NCBI RefSeq assembly: GCF_014655715.1 | Contig: NZ_BNBM01000010.1 | Span: 100,800 to 164,799, forward strand | Direction of reading: 5' to 3' | DNA length: 64,000 nt | From: Streptomyces lanatus | Lineage (GTDB): Bacteria > Actinomycetota > Actinomycetes > Streptomycetales > Streptomycetaceae | Part shown: one piece after another, positions 48,448 through 55,829 of the stretch | Position numbering within the stretch: position 1 is the stretch's first letter | Layout: every line of letters begins with the position of its first letter | The notes under the pieces: generated by a model | Database searches by the model: none | Told to the model about the DNA's origin: nothing | Seen by the model: the letters and a program-made list of their open reading frames with translations, nothing else | Made by a program: the position numbers and the translations under genes

Positions 48448-51019
48448 GCCTCTCCTCCTCGCGCGTGCGTACCCGACGCGGCCCTGACCGGCGCGACCTG
48501 TCCTCCGGCTCGACGGCGAGCCACCACAGTTGGCGCGCCTTCGGCTCGGGGAGCGGCTTCTCGGGGTCGTTCATCATGCGGCGCAGCAGCCAGTCCAGCC
48601 GTCGCCGGTCGTGCTCCTCGGTGGCCAGCGCGGGCAGCAGCGCCGCCAGCCCCGGCCGGGTCCATTCGTCGCCGTTCTTGCGCTCGACGGAGCGCAGCAG
48701 GTCCTCCAGCGAGTCCATCGCCACGTCCTTGGAGCGGGCCGTGTTCTGCGCGGTCCACATCAAGTCGGCCATGGGTTCGACGAGTTCGGGCCGGACGGCG
48801 GCGAGCGCCAGCGCCACCGGCCAGTCGCCGCGGTCACCCCACGGCGAGTCGGCGCCGTCGAGGAACGCGTCGGGATCGTCCGTCAGCAGCTCGTCCACCG
48901 TCGTCGCGGCGAGCCGTACCGTCGCCGCGAGCCCCAGGTCCTGGTACGGCTCACGCTTGTGGTGGGTCCAGTCGGCCATCCGCGCCAGCACCTCCGCCGC
49001 GTCAGGCCGCGCCAGCAGCCGTACGGCGTTGTGGGAGGCGGCGACCTTGCCGAGCCCTTCGTCGTCGTCGCGGACTCCGATGCGGGCCAGCGCGTCCAGG
49101 GTGTCGTCGGTGCTGGCCGCGGCGTTGCCGTAGCCCAGCGCCCAGGCCGCGGTCCAGCGCTGCGACAGGGTGCCCTTGCGGCTCCAGTCGCCGATCAGCC
49201 GGTGCACCGCCTTGCGGTGGGAGTCATGACCGGCGGCCTGGTCGAGGGTGGTCGCGGCGAAGAGCAGCCGGCGGTGTGTGGTCGCCTCGGCGAGCGGGCG
49301 GATCAGTTCGGTGTAACCGTGGTCGAAGTCCCGTACGCACAGCTCCCCGGCGGCGACCGCGGCGCGCATCCACACCTGGTCGCGCGGGTCGTCGGCGAGC
49401 AGCCGCAGCCAGCGCACCACCGGTGCCCGCACGGGGAAGTGCCGTTCCCACAGCTCGGTCAGCACGGCGGAGGGCAGGGCGCTGCCGCGGTAGTAGATCA
49501 GCCGCGCGGGCACGTCGTGCCCGTCGACCTCGACCTTGCCGTCGGTGAACTCGGCGCGGGAGAGCGCCACATCGGCTTCCGGGTCGTCGCAGAACAGGGG
49601 GCGGGCCGGGGTGTGGTCCGGGTCGGACTGCACCGACAGTTCCCAGGTCAGCAGGTGCGCGGCGGCGGCCACGGCACTGTGCGAGGCACCGCCGAGGACG
49701 GCGAGCGCGATCCGGAAGGCGACGGGGTGGAACAGCGTGGCCGTCCCCGACCGCACCGCGCCCCGCTCGGCCGCGTCCGGCCGGGCCGTGAGCGCGGTCA
49801 GCGCCCGGTCCACGCCGGCGAACCATTCGTGCGCCTGCTCGGCGGCGATGCTCCGGCACCCGGAGAGCAGATCGTCGCGGGAGACGTCGCCCAGGACGTG
49901 CCCGGCCAGCAGCGAGGCGAGCAACTCGGCCTCGGCGGGCCGCAGATCGTCGAGCCCGACCGCGTCCGTGACCTCGGACCCGCCCGCGAGTTCCTCGGCG
50001 CGGGCCAGCAACTCGGCCAGGGGAGCATCGCCCTCCCGTGCCTCCGCGGCACGTTCCTCCAGCCGCTCACGCAGCCGGGTGGTGAGCAGTTCCTCGGTGG
50101 GCGCGGGCGGGCAGAGCATGCCGTAGCGCCCGGCGAGCAGCGGGTTCGCGGCCGACCCGACGGTGACGACGATCACCGCGAAGGCCTCGCGGCGGGCGAG
50201 GGCCGCGGCGAGTTCATCGAGGTCCATCTCGTCCGGGGGCAACGCGTCGGCCCGGTCCAGGGACAGCTCCAGCAGCAGACCGGCCCCCCGCCACTCCTGA
50301 CCGCCCTCACCGTCCAGCCTCTCGGCGAGCTGCCGGACCCCGCCGTCCGAGTCGACCCGGCGGATCCGCGCGGCGGGCTCGGTGCCGGTGCCGTCGGCCA
50401 CGGCGGTGGTGACCTCGTCGAGCAGCGAGAGCGCCGTACTCGTACGTCCCGTGCCGGGCGCGGCGCCCAGCACCAGCAGCCGCCGGGCACGCAGCGCGTT
50501 GCGCAGCCGTACATACCCCTCCGGCGCCACATGCGCCCGGCGCAGCCTGCGCAGTTCCTCCTCGGGCACCGGCCCGCTGCGCATACCGGCGCCGGGGCGG
50601 CGGGCGCCCAGCAGGAGGTTGATGTTGTCGCCGATGTGGGCGCGGTTGAAGTAGGTGCGGTCGAAGCGGTTGAGGTCCCCGCCGACGTCGAACAGCAGCC
50701 GGGTGGCCCGCCGGGTGCGGGCGGCGGCGGCGAGGTCGGTGGTCGAGTCGTCGCCCTCGTCCTCAGCGAGGGGGTCGCGGGTGTAGGCCTTGAACCGCCC
50801 GGCGGCGCGCTCGCGTTCCTTCTCCCGCTCGTCCGCCTCCTCGTCCTCGTCGGCCTTCTCGTCGCCCGGCTCCTTCTCGTCGTCGCGCTCCCGGTCGTCC
50901 CGGTCCTCTTTGCCGCCCTCGGCCTTCCTCTCGTCCGCGCCCTTCGGACCGTCGTCGGACGACCGTCCCCCACGCGGCTCGTCGGGGCCGTCGCCGCCCG
51001 CCTGCTCGTCGTCGCTCAC
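48440..51019 (-). CDS. P-loop NTPase with helical repeat C-terminus (STAND/AAA-like)
   Basis: An 859-aa protein. Residues 1-75 are acidic and disordered. A short motif FNRAHIGDNINLLLG (125-139) precedes the NTPase domain, whose Walker A is GAAPGTGRTS (185-194); GLLLELSLDRAD and AVIVVTVGSA are candidate Walker B and sensor regions. The C-terminal half is helical (RWTAAWALGYGNAAAS, ASHNAVRLLARPDAAEVLAR), as in HEAT-like repeat sensors. The plan recalls STAND NTPases that detect a trigger with repeats. It lies five bases after the cyclase stop. Exact family not recognised. Confidence 0.7.
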   Translation of the reverse strand: MSDDEQAGGDGPDEPRGGRSSDDGPKGADERKAEGGKEDRDDRERDDEKEPGDEKADEDEEADEREKERERAAGRFKAYTRDPLAEDEGDDSTTDLAAAARTRRATRLLFDVGGDLNRFDRTYFNRAHIGDNINLLLGARRPGAGMRSGPVPEEELRRLRRAHVAPEGYVRLRNALRARRLLVLGAAPGTGRTSTALSLLDEVTTAVADGTGTEPAARIRRVDSDGGVRQLAERLDGEGGQEWRGAGLLLELSLDRADALPPDEMDLDELAAALARREAFAVIVVTVGSAANPLLAGRYGMLCPPAPTEELLTTRLRERLEERAAEAREGDAPLAELLARAEELAGGSEVTDAVGLDDLRPAEAELLASLLAGHVLGDVSRDDLLSGCRSIAAEQAHEWFAGVDRALTALTARPDAAERGAVRSGTATLFHPVAFRIALAVLGGASHSAVAAAAHLLTWELSVQSDPDHTPARPLFCDDPEADVALSRAEFTDGKVEVDGHDVPARLIYYRGSALPSAVLTELWERHFPVRAPVVRWLRLLADDPRDQVWMRAAVAAGELCVRDFDHGYTELIRPLAEATTHRRLLFAATTLDQAAGHDSHRKAVHRLIGDWSRKGTLSQRWTAAWALGYGNAAASTDDTLDALARIGVRDDDEGLGKVAASHNAVRLLARPDAAEVLARMADWTHHKREPYQDLGLAATVRLAATTVDELLTDDPDAFLDGADSPWGDRGDWPVALALAAVRPELVEPMADLMWTAQNTARSKDVAMDSLEDLLRSVERKNGDEWTRPGLAALLPALATEEHDRRRLDWLLRRMMNDPEKPLPEPKARQLWWLAVEPEDRSRRSGPRRVRTREEERHG

Positions 51020-51024
51020 CCGGC

Positions 51025-51882
51025 TCAGCCCCTTCCCTTCTCGGCGTCGCGGTCGGTGTTCCGGCCGATGTGCACGTCACCCCGGTAGTCGTTGTGGTGG
51101 TTATGGGACAGGTCGCCGATGACGTTGTAATGAATCCCGCCGTGGGCGGGCCGATGGCCGGACATCTGATCGCCGACGACCTCGAACTCGTCGTTGTCAT
51201 CGGCTTCGTCGCCCTCGCCGCCCTCGCCGCCGAAACCGTCACCGACGGGCGCCGCCACCGCCCCGTCCCCCGCGATCTCCGGCGCGGGCCGCCCCGGCAG
51301 CCGGAACCAGGCCGTCACCTCGCCCTCCTTGAGCTCCAGCCGGGCCGGCGCGTAGTGCGCGGGCTCGATGAACTTGCCGCCCGCGTCGACCACGTCCTCG
51401 TACAAGGACTGCGAGGTCACCAGCACGAGGTCGGCCTTCTCGGTGTCGAGGAGCCGGCGGGCGACGGAGGAGTCGGCGAGCCGGCAGGCGAGGTCGACGG
51501 CACGTCCGCTGATGCCCCGCGCGTCGTGCCGGACGGGTCCGACGTGCATGCCGATGCGCAGCCCGAGGGGGACGGCGAGGTCACGGTTCTCGTCCCGCAG
51601 GTTCTCGTGCACCTCGACCATCCACAGCCCGAGCAGCCGCGTCACGGCGACCCGTCCCGCGACCGACACCAGCACGCCGTCGCCGCGGTCCTCCAGATGT
51701 ACGGCGTCCCGGGGGACCTTGGCGTGGCTGAACGCCGACTCCAGCACCCGATATATCCGGGCCCGCATGCGCGGCTTGTCGACGTCGCCGTACTCGCCGG
51801 AACGTCTGGCGTCGACGCTGATCACCAACTCGTAGTGCGCTTCGGCGAGTTCCGCCGCGTCGTCCGCCGCGTGTTGGTTCAC
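51025..51882 (-). CDS. class III nucleotide cyclase-like protein with C-terminal Gly/Asn/His motif
   Basis: A 285-aa protein with a cyclase homology domain at about 15-195. Metal-binding aspartates are Asp24 (LVISVDARRSG) and Asp68 (EDRGDGVLVSV); GMHVGPVRHD and GRAVDLACRLADS follow. The transition-state Asn of canonical cyclases is Asp130 here, while Arg134 is kept, so activity or product may differ. An acidic linker leads to GGIHYNVIGDL and DYRGDVHIG (248-273), resembling bacterial amyloid-type signalling motifs. No membrane span. GTG 51882 has AGGGGG before it. With the PycTM-like effector and the Crp/Fnr gene it may form a second-messenger circuit. Confidence 0.75.
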   Translation of the reverse strand: MNQHAADDAAELAEAHYELVISVDARRSGEYGDVDKPRMRARIYRVLESAFSHAKVPRDAVHLEDRGDGVLVSVAGRVAVTRLLGLWMVEVHENLRDENRDLAVPLGLRIGMHVGPVRHDARGISGRAVDLACRLADSSVARRLLDTEKADLVLVTSQSLYEDVVDAGGKFIEPAHYAPARLELKEGEVTAWFRLPGRPAPEIAGDGAVAAPVGDGFGGEGGEGDEADDNDEFEVVGDQMSGHRPAHGGIHYNVIGDLSHNHHNDYRGDVHIGRNTDRDAEKGRG

Positions 51883-52030
51883 CCGTGCCCCCTGCGTGTT
51901 CTGTTCGCTGCTGAAGAGGCGGTTCGAGGGAATGCCCGACCACCCGGAGAAGGTGCTGGTGCTGGTCCCCCCAGGTTCGGGCCCTGGGCGAGGGACGTCT
52001 GTAGCCGTTTACACACGGCGGGGCATGGGT
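51883..52030. promoter_or_regulatory. leader between Crp/Fnr and cyclase genes
   Basis: A 148-base gap upstream of the nine-gene block. Contains several short GC-rich partial repeats but no clear promoter motif. If the Crp/Fnr protein controls the block, an operator should lie here or upstream of 52717. Confidence 0.35.
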
Positions 52031-52717
52031 CTACTCCTGATGCCCGTCCGCGAGGAGGGTGAGCAGTCCGGGGTCGAGGATCTCCACCATCCGGTTGCCG
52101 GTGCGCACGATGTTCTGGGTACGCAGCAGCCGTAGGGCTTTCGCCACGGCTTCGCGGGTGGCCCCTATCGTGGCGGCGAGTTCGTCCTGGGCGAGATGGA
52201 CGACGGGGCCGGAGGCGTAGGGCACGGAGGGGTCGAGGCCGGAGAGTTCGACGAGGCGGCCGGCCAGGCGTTGGAGCACGGTGAGCGAGGCGAGCGCGGA
52301 CCGCTCCTGGTCGGCGCTGCGGAGCCGGAAGGTGAGCTGGCGTATCACCAGACCGCTCACCCGGGGATGCAGGGCGAGATAGCGGCGGAACGCGTCCCCG
52401 GATATGACCTGGGCCTCTATGGAACCCAGTGCGCGCACGGTGGCGCTGCGCGGATGCTGGTCCAGCGCGGCCATCTCGCCGAGCAGTTCGCCGGGACCGC
52501 GCAGGCCGAGTATCAGCCGCGTCGCCCCACGGTCGGTCACCACGGAAACGGTCACCCACCCCTGAATGATGATCACGACGTGACTGGAGCGGTCTCCCTC
52601 GGTGAGCAGATGGGCATCGGCCGGATAGCTCTTCCGATTGCCGAGGGCCATGACGCTCTCGTGTTCCTGGGGAGTCAGAGTGTGCGCGAACGCCAGCTCA
52701 TTTCCGAGCAGCCCCAT
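52031..52717 (-). CDS. Crp/Fnr family transcriptional regulator
   Basis: A 228-aa protein with a cyclic-nucleotide-binding domain and a Crp-type winged helix. The phosphate-binding cassette reads GELLGEMAALDQHPRSAT (76-93) with Arg90 in the cAMP-contacting place, so binding of a cyclic nucleotide is plausible. The recognition helix is in AQDELAATIGATREAVAKAL (176-195). The start at 52717 (MGLLGNELAF) is chosen over one 156 bases upstream since the extra part lacks domain similarity. It is on the same strand as, and 148 bases before, the cyclase gene, so it could sense that enzyme's product and control the block. Confidence 0.87.
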   Translation of the reverse strand: MGLLGNELAFAHTLTPQEHESVMALGNRKSYPADAHLLTEGDRSSHVVIIIQGWVTVSVVTDRGATRLILGLRGPGELLGEMAALDQHPRSATVRALGSIEAQVISGDAFRRYLALHPRVSGLVIRQLTFRLRSADQERSALASLTVLQRLAGRLVELSGLDPSVPYASGPVVHLAQDELAATIGATREAVAKALRLLRTQNIVRTGNRMVEILDPGLLTLLADGHQE

Positions 52718-53101
52718 GGCCGGTCCCCCGCCGCAGTCCGGACGCCTGGATTTTCGATGGGTGTCGATGGTGACAGGGCGAAGGTCCGCGCCGAGCGGAT
52801 TGCGCCATACCAGGGGTACTGGCCGGTAGTTACGGATTGCCAGGTTGGTGGCCAGGTGCCCACTCTCACCCACCCCCGCTGACCGGCCCCAGTGGTCTGC
52901 ACCACACGCACACGCCGAGGATCGAGGGTGAGGTCAGCCACACCACCGGAGTGGCCCACCCCTCCCCCGCCGGATCCGGCCGAGGGAGGGAGAGTTGGCG
53001 AGAACTCGGGTTTGGGTGCCGAGGGAGGTGATGGGGTGGTGGCGGCAAGGTGAGGGGTTGGTGTGGCGGCGGAAGGCCACGAATCGCAACCGCCGAGCCC
53101 C
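52718..53101. other. intergenic region upstream of the Crp/Fnr gene
   Basis: No gene I can support. Holds the Crp/Fnr promoter region, including a CCAG..CTGG inverted repeat near 52810, and then about 200 bases of G-rich, low-information sequence. Confidence 0.4.
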
Positions 53102-53218
53102 TCATTTTCCTCGCTTACGAAGCACGGCCCGCCGCCGCTCCTCCTCGGCATCCCAGAGCCGTTTCAGCTCCAACTGCCGCTCATCGAGCTCGACGGGCTC
53201 ATCCTCGCCCCAAGTCAG
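53102..53218 (-). CDS. possible 38-aa charged helical peptide (no standard start codon)
   Basis: A minus-strand frame ends at 53102 and reads TWGEDEPVELDERQLELKRL followed by WDAEEERRAVLRKRGK. It is strongly coding-like (GC-rich third positions, amphipathic, charged), yet no ATG, GTG or TTG exists in frame before the coding-like part; a CTG at 53218 would give 38 residues and would overlap the SnoaL-like stop by four bases. It may be a real small protein using CTG, or the decayed end of a longer gene. Confidence 0.35.
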   Translation of the reverse strand: MTWGEDEPVELDERQLELKRLWDAEEERRRAVLRKRGK

Positions 53219-53583
53219 TTCCGGCTCTCGAATCCCGCCAGCAGTCCGCGAGGATCGAAGGTCACCCGGATCCGGGAGACCTTCCCGTCCTCCACGTGCA
53301 TCCAGTTCGCCGTCGGCGCAGGCGGCGCGACGCTTGTGTGCAGGTCGAACCAGGTGATCACGTCATCGCCTTCCGCCACCCGCACCTTCACGTCGATCTT
53401 CTCCAGCACCTGACCGAGCCCCTGCAGCCCGGCGAGCGCCTCCTCCACCCCCGACGCCGTTCCCAGCGCTCCGACGAAGTCGACATCGTCGGCCAGCAAT
53501 CCCCGTAGGGCCTCGAAGTCGCCCGCCTCCCAGGCGGTGAAGTAGGTCTCGGCAAGCTCTCGCGCAGTCTTCGTCGTCGTCAT
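53215..53583 (-). CDS. SnoaL-like/NTF2-fold protein
   Basis: A 122-aa protein starting MTTTKTARELAETYFTAWEA, with GDFEALRGLLADDVDFVG and the late NWMHVEDGKVSRIRVTFDPR, which is the SnoaL_2/NTF2-like pattern. These small alpha+beta barrels act as isomerases, hydrolases or ligand-binding partners; the substrate is unknown. GGAGG lies just before ATG 53583. It is divergent from a LysR gene across 70 bases that hold a palindrome, the classical layout of a LysR regulator and its target. Confidence 0.82.
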   Translation of the reverse strand: MTTTKTARELAETYFTAWEAGDFEALRGLLADDVDFVGALGTASGVEEALAGLQGLGQVLEKIDVKVRVAEGDDVITWFDLHTSVAPPAPTANWMHVEDGKVSRIRVTFDPRGLLAGFESRN

Positions 53584-53621
53584 GCCTCCACCCTCCAACC
53601 ACCTCACCCATCCGTCCAACA

Positions 53622-53643
53622 GATAGATAAGATGGCATCTATC
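53622..53643. promoter_or_regulatory. palindrome in the SnoaL-LysR divergent promoter
   Basis: GATAGAT (53622-53628), eight bases, ATCTATC (53637-53643): a perfect seven-base inverted repeat, strongly AT-rich, containing the T-N11-A layout of LysR operators. It lies 38 bases before the SnoaL-like start and ten before the LysR start, so it can control both. Confidence 0.75.
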
Positions 53644-53653
53644 ATCAGTGAGT

Positions 53654-54529
53654 ATGGAGCTACACCAGCTGCGCTACTTCGCCGCGATCATGGACGAGGG
53701 CACCTTCACCGCCGCCGCCCATCGCCTGCACGTCAGTCAATCCGGCATCAGCACCCAAGTGGCCAAGCTGGAGTTGGAACTGGGCCAGCAACTGCTCGAC
53801 CGCTCCGGCCGTCAGATCCGCCTCACCTCGGTCAGCGAGGCAGTTCTCCCTCTGGCGAAGAACGCCCTCGCCACCATCGAGGCAATCCAGCACACCGTCG
53901 CCGAGTTCGCCGACGCCGTGCGCGGCCGGGTCCGGCTCGGCATGATCATGGGCTGCTCGATCCCGGCTTTCCTCGACACCGTCGCCGACCTGGGACGCAC
54001 CCACCCCGGCATCGAACTCAGCCTTCACGAGGGCTACTCCGACGACCTCCAGGCCCAAGTCCTCGCCGGCTCTCTCGACCTGGCTCTGATCGGCTACGCG
54101 GGCGACGTCGCCCCGGGCCTGGAGGTGGGCATCGTGGTCGACGAGCCGATCACCGCCGTCGTCCCGGCCGGGCACCCTCTCGACCGGGCGGAACTGCGCC
54201 TCGCCGACCTCGTGGGCGAGAAGATCCTCTGCCTCTCCCCGGGTACCGGCATTCGCGCCGCCTACGAGGACTCCTGCCACCGGATCGGCCTCCACCCACG
54301 CGTGGACATCGACGCCAGTTCCCCGGCCACCCTGCTCCGCCTCGCCGAGCGCGGCGCCGGCGCCGCCGTCCTCAGTACGTCCTCCACACAGGGCACGGGC
54401 CTGCGAACCGTCCCGCTCACCGACGCCGCGACGCCCGCCCGGCTCGGACTGATCACCCGCCGAGGCCAGCACTCCCCAGCCGTACAGCTACTGCGAACCA
54501 GGCTCCTCGCCGCCCTGCAAACCGACTAG
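53654..54529 (+). CDS. LysR-family transcriptional regulator
   Basis: A 291-aa LysR protein. The N-terminal winged helix is MELHQLRYFAAIMDEGTFTA and AHRLHVSQSGISTQVAKLE (about residues 1-45); the rest is the LysR_substrate domain (GRVRLGMIMGCSIPAFLDTV, DLALIGYAGD). It has the usual length. ATG 53654 is chosen over GTG 53648 by family similarity; there is no ribosome site, so a leaderless transcript is possible. It is divergent from the SnoaL-like gene and should autoregulate through the palindrome. Its last 77 bases overlap a minus-strand frame. Confidence 0.9.
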   Translation: MELHQLRYFAAIMDEGTFTAAAHRLHVSQSGISTQVAKLELELGQQLLDRSGRQIRLTSVSEAVLPLAKNALATIEAIQHTVAEFADAVRGRVRLGMIMGCSIPAFLDTVADLGRTHPGIELSLHEGYSDDLQAQVLAGSLDLALIGYAGDVAPGLEVGIVVDEPITAVVPAGHPLDRAELRLADLVGEKILCLSPGTGIRAAYEDSCHRIGLHPRVDIDASSPATLLRLAERGAGAAVLSTSSTQGTGLRTVPLTDAATPARLGLITRRGQHSPAVQLLRTRLLAALQTD

Positions 54530-54704
54530 GTAGGCAGGCGCGGGCCAGGGCTCCCCGAACGCAGCCGAGACGGGCACGGAGGTCCCGGGGGCGTCGGGCC
54601 GCGGCGGCGAGGCGGTACGCGTCGGCTTCGGCACGGAGGTCGGCGGCGCGGAGGTGATGCAGGGCGAGGTGGGTCTCGGGGTGCATCGGGCCGGGGCCTC
54701 TCAT
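54453..54704 (-). CDS. small Ala/Arg-rich protein downstream of the decayed HTH gene
   Basis: An 83-aa frame starting in an ATGA overlap with the end of the decayed regulator. The first 45 residues (MHPETHLALHHLRAADLRAE followed by ADAYRLAAAARRPRDL) look like small helical proteins found next to ArsR-type regulators in Streptomyces. The last 40 residues are not coding-like and lie antisense to the LysR gene, so the true C-terminus was probably lost or shifted. Confidence 0.5.
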   Translation of the reverse strand: MRGPGPMHPETHLALHHLRAADLRAEADAYRLAAAARRPRDLRARLGCVRGALARACLPSRFAGRRGAWFAVAVRLGSAGLGG

Positions 54705-55072
54705 TCCGTGGTGAGGGGGAACGCGTGGGTGTGGATGCGCACCTGCGCGGTTTCGGCGTCGTCCTCGTCGGTGGCCCGGTCGCGGTAGGTGTCGACCAGC
54801 GCGTGCATCTTCTCTACGAGTTCTCGGGTGAGTTCGGGCGTCAGCCGCAACGTCGCACTGCTCATGTCCCAGGTGCGGTTCCACTCTTCCGGCCATGCGT
54901 GGCGGTTGCCGAGCCAGGTCGACAGATCCCGCGTCTGAGTGGTCGCGACCTCGTGAAGGTACGCCTCGGCCGTCCCACGTACGTCCGGATTCGAGTCCGT
55001 GAGCAGGGCGTCCAGCAACTGCATGCGCAGCGGGTGAGCGAGCCCGCGCAGGGAGCGGGCACCGGCGCGACC
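54701..55072 (-). pseudogene. decayed ArsR/HTH_20-type regulator lacking its DNA-binding helix
   Basis: The frame reads ARSLRGLAHPLRMQLLDALLTDS, the standard first helices of a winged-helix ArsR-type regulator, then jumps straight to NPDVRGTAEAYLHEVATTQT and WLGNRHAWPEEWNRTWDMSS, the usual C-terminal dimer part. The segment that should hold the recognition helix and wing is missing. The coding-like N-terminal part also lacks a good start: two TAG codons directly precede it and the first ATG is inside. Both facts point to a pseudogene, though a short 107-aa dimer-domain protein from ATG 55024 is possible. Confidence 0.65.
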
Positions 55073-55082
55073 CTACTACTCG

Positions 55083-55112
55083 GTGATACCGTATAGTGGT
55101 ACTCGGTATCAC
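55083..55112. promoter_or_regulatory. inverted repeat flanking the -10 region of the padR operon
   Basis: GTGATACCG (55083-55091), 12 bases, CGGTATCAC (55104-55112): a perfect nine-base inverted repeat. The spacer contains TATAGT (55092-55097), a good -10 hexamer. A dimer bound here would cover the promoter of the PadR gene at 55146, so autorepression is likely. Confidence 0.8.
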
Positions 55113-55145
55113 ACAGTACCGCTTGGGGGCTGGGAAGGAACCGCG

Positions 55146-55472
55146 ATGGACGACCTGACGGAGATGCTGAAGGGCACGCTCGAAGGGTGTGTGCTCGAAA
55201 TCATCGGCAGCGAGGAAACCTACGGATACGCCATCACCCGCCGGCTCAACGACCTCGGCTTCGCCGACGTCATCGAGGGGACGGTGTACACCATCCTGCT
55301 GCGGCTGGAGCGGAACGGGCTCGTCCAGGTGACGAAGCGGCCGTCCGGCGTCGGCCCGCCACGCAAGTTCTACGAACTCAACGAAGCCGGACGCGAGGAA
55401 CTCGCGAAGTTCTGGGCGAAATGGCAGTACGTCTCATCACGCATCGACAGGCTCAAGGAGGGCCGGGGATGA
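55146..55472 (+). CDS. PadR-family transcriptional regulator
   Basis: A 108-aa winged-helix protein: MLKGTLEGCVLEIIGSEETY, GYAITRRLNDLGFADVIEG, TVYTILLRLERNGLV and ELNEAGREELAKFWAKW. PadR proteins repress detoxification or membrane-stress genes until a ligand binds. AAGGA lies before ATG 55146. The next two genes encode DUF1048 proteins, the usual partners of this PadR group, and start in ATGA overlap, then one base after the second stop, so all three form an operon. Confidence 0.92.
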   Translation: MDDLTEMLKGTLEGCVLEIIGSEETYGYAITRRLNDLGFADVIEGTVYTILLRLERNGLVQVTKRPSGVGPPRKFYELNEAGREELAKFWAKWQYVSSRIDRLKEGRG

Positions 55473-55828
55473 ACTTCTGGCAAACCATCACGGGCAGCGA
55501 TCTCACCAGGGAATGGAAGGCGTTCGAAGCCCGGGCGGAGGCCCTGCCGGACGACGACTACCGGACGGCGTGGGGACAGATCGTCACCCACCTCTTCCCG
55601 TACGGGGACTTCACCGGCCGCAACCTGATGCCGATCCTCGACGCGGCCCTCGGGCTGCTCGAAGAAGCCGCGGCGGACGGGCAGAGCGTGCACGAGGTGC
55701 TCGGCGACGACATCCGAGGCTTCTGCAGCGCGCTGGCCGGCGGAGAAGGGGCGCGAACTTACCGCGACCGTTGGCGCGAGCAGTTGAACAGGAACGTCGC
55801 GAGGAAACTGAGCCGGCTGGGAGGCTGA
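55469..55828 (+). CDS. DUF1048 domain protein, first copy
   Basis: A 119-aa helical protein: MNFWQTITGSDLTREWKAFE, ALPDDDYRTAWGQIVTHLFP, GQSVHEVLGDDIRGFCSAL. This is the DUF1048 pattern (ADYqxaw... ; VlevlGeDvaaFcdel). Function unknown; they occur with PadR regulators. It starts in an ATGA overlap with the PadR gene. Confidence 0.87.
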   Translation: MNFWQTITGSDLTREWKAFEARAEALPDDDYRTAWGQIVTHLFPYGDFTGRNLMPILDAALGLLEEAAADGQSVHEVLGDDIRGFCSALAGGEGARTYRDRWREQLNRNVARKLSRLGG

Positions 55829-55829
55829 C

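Larger units (their letters stand above)
33831..51882 (-). other. candidate conflict/sensing gene block: cyclase - NTPase - SPFH-like - PycTM-like - vWA - tubulin-like - GTPase - GAP1-like
   Basis: Nine genes on one strand, most joined by GTGA/ATGA overlaps or short gaps, with a Crp/Fnr gene just upstream. The combination of a tubulin-like GTPase, a vWA protein, a pseudokinase-GTPase, a GAP1-like protein, an NTPase, a nucleotide cyclase and a PycTM-like effector resembles the multi-component NTP-dependent systems known from comparative genomics. No integrase, transposase or tRNA is seen at its ends. Confidence 0.6.

Noticed and set aside
33831..52717. A Streptomyces conservon (sensor kinase, roadblock, DUF742, small GTPase set)
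   Set aside because: None of the four typical conservon proteins is present; gene sizes and domains differ.
33831..52717. An integrated phage, plasmid or transposon
   Set aside because: No integrase, transposase, replication or structural gene, no flanking tRNA, and no terminal repeats seen by eye.
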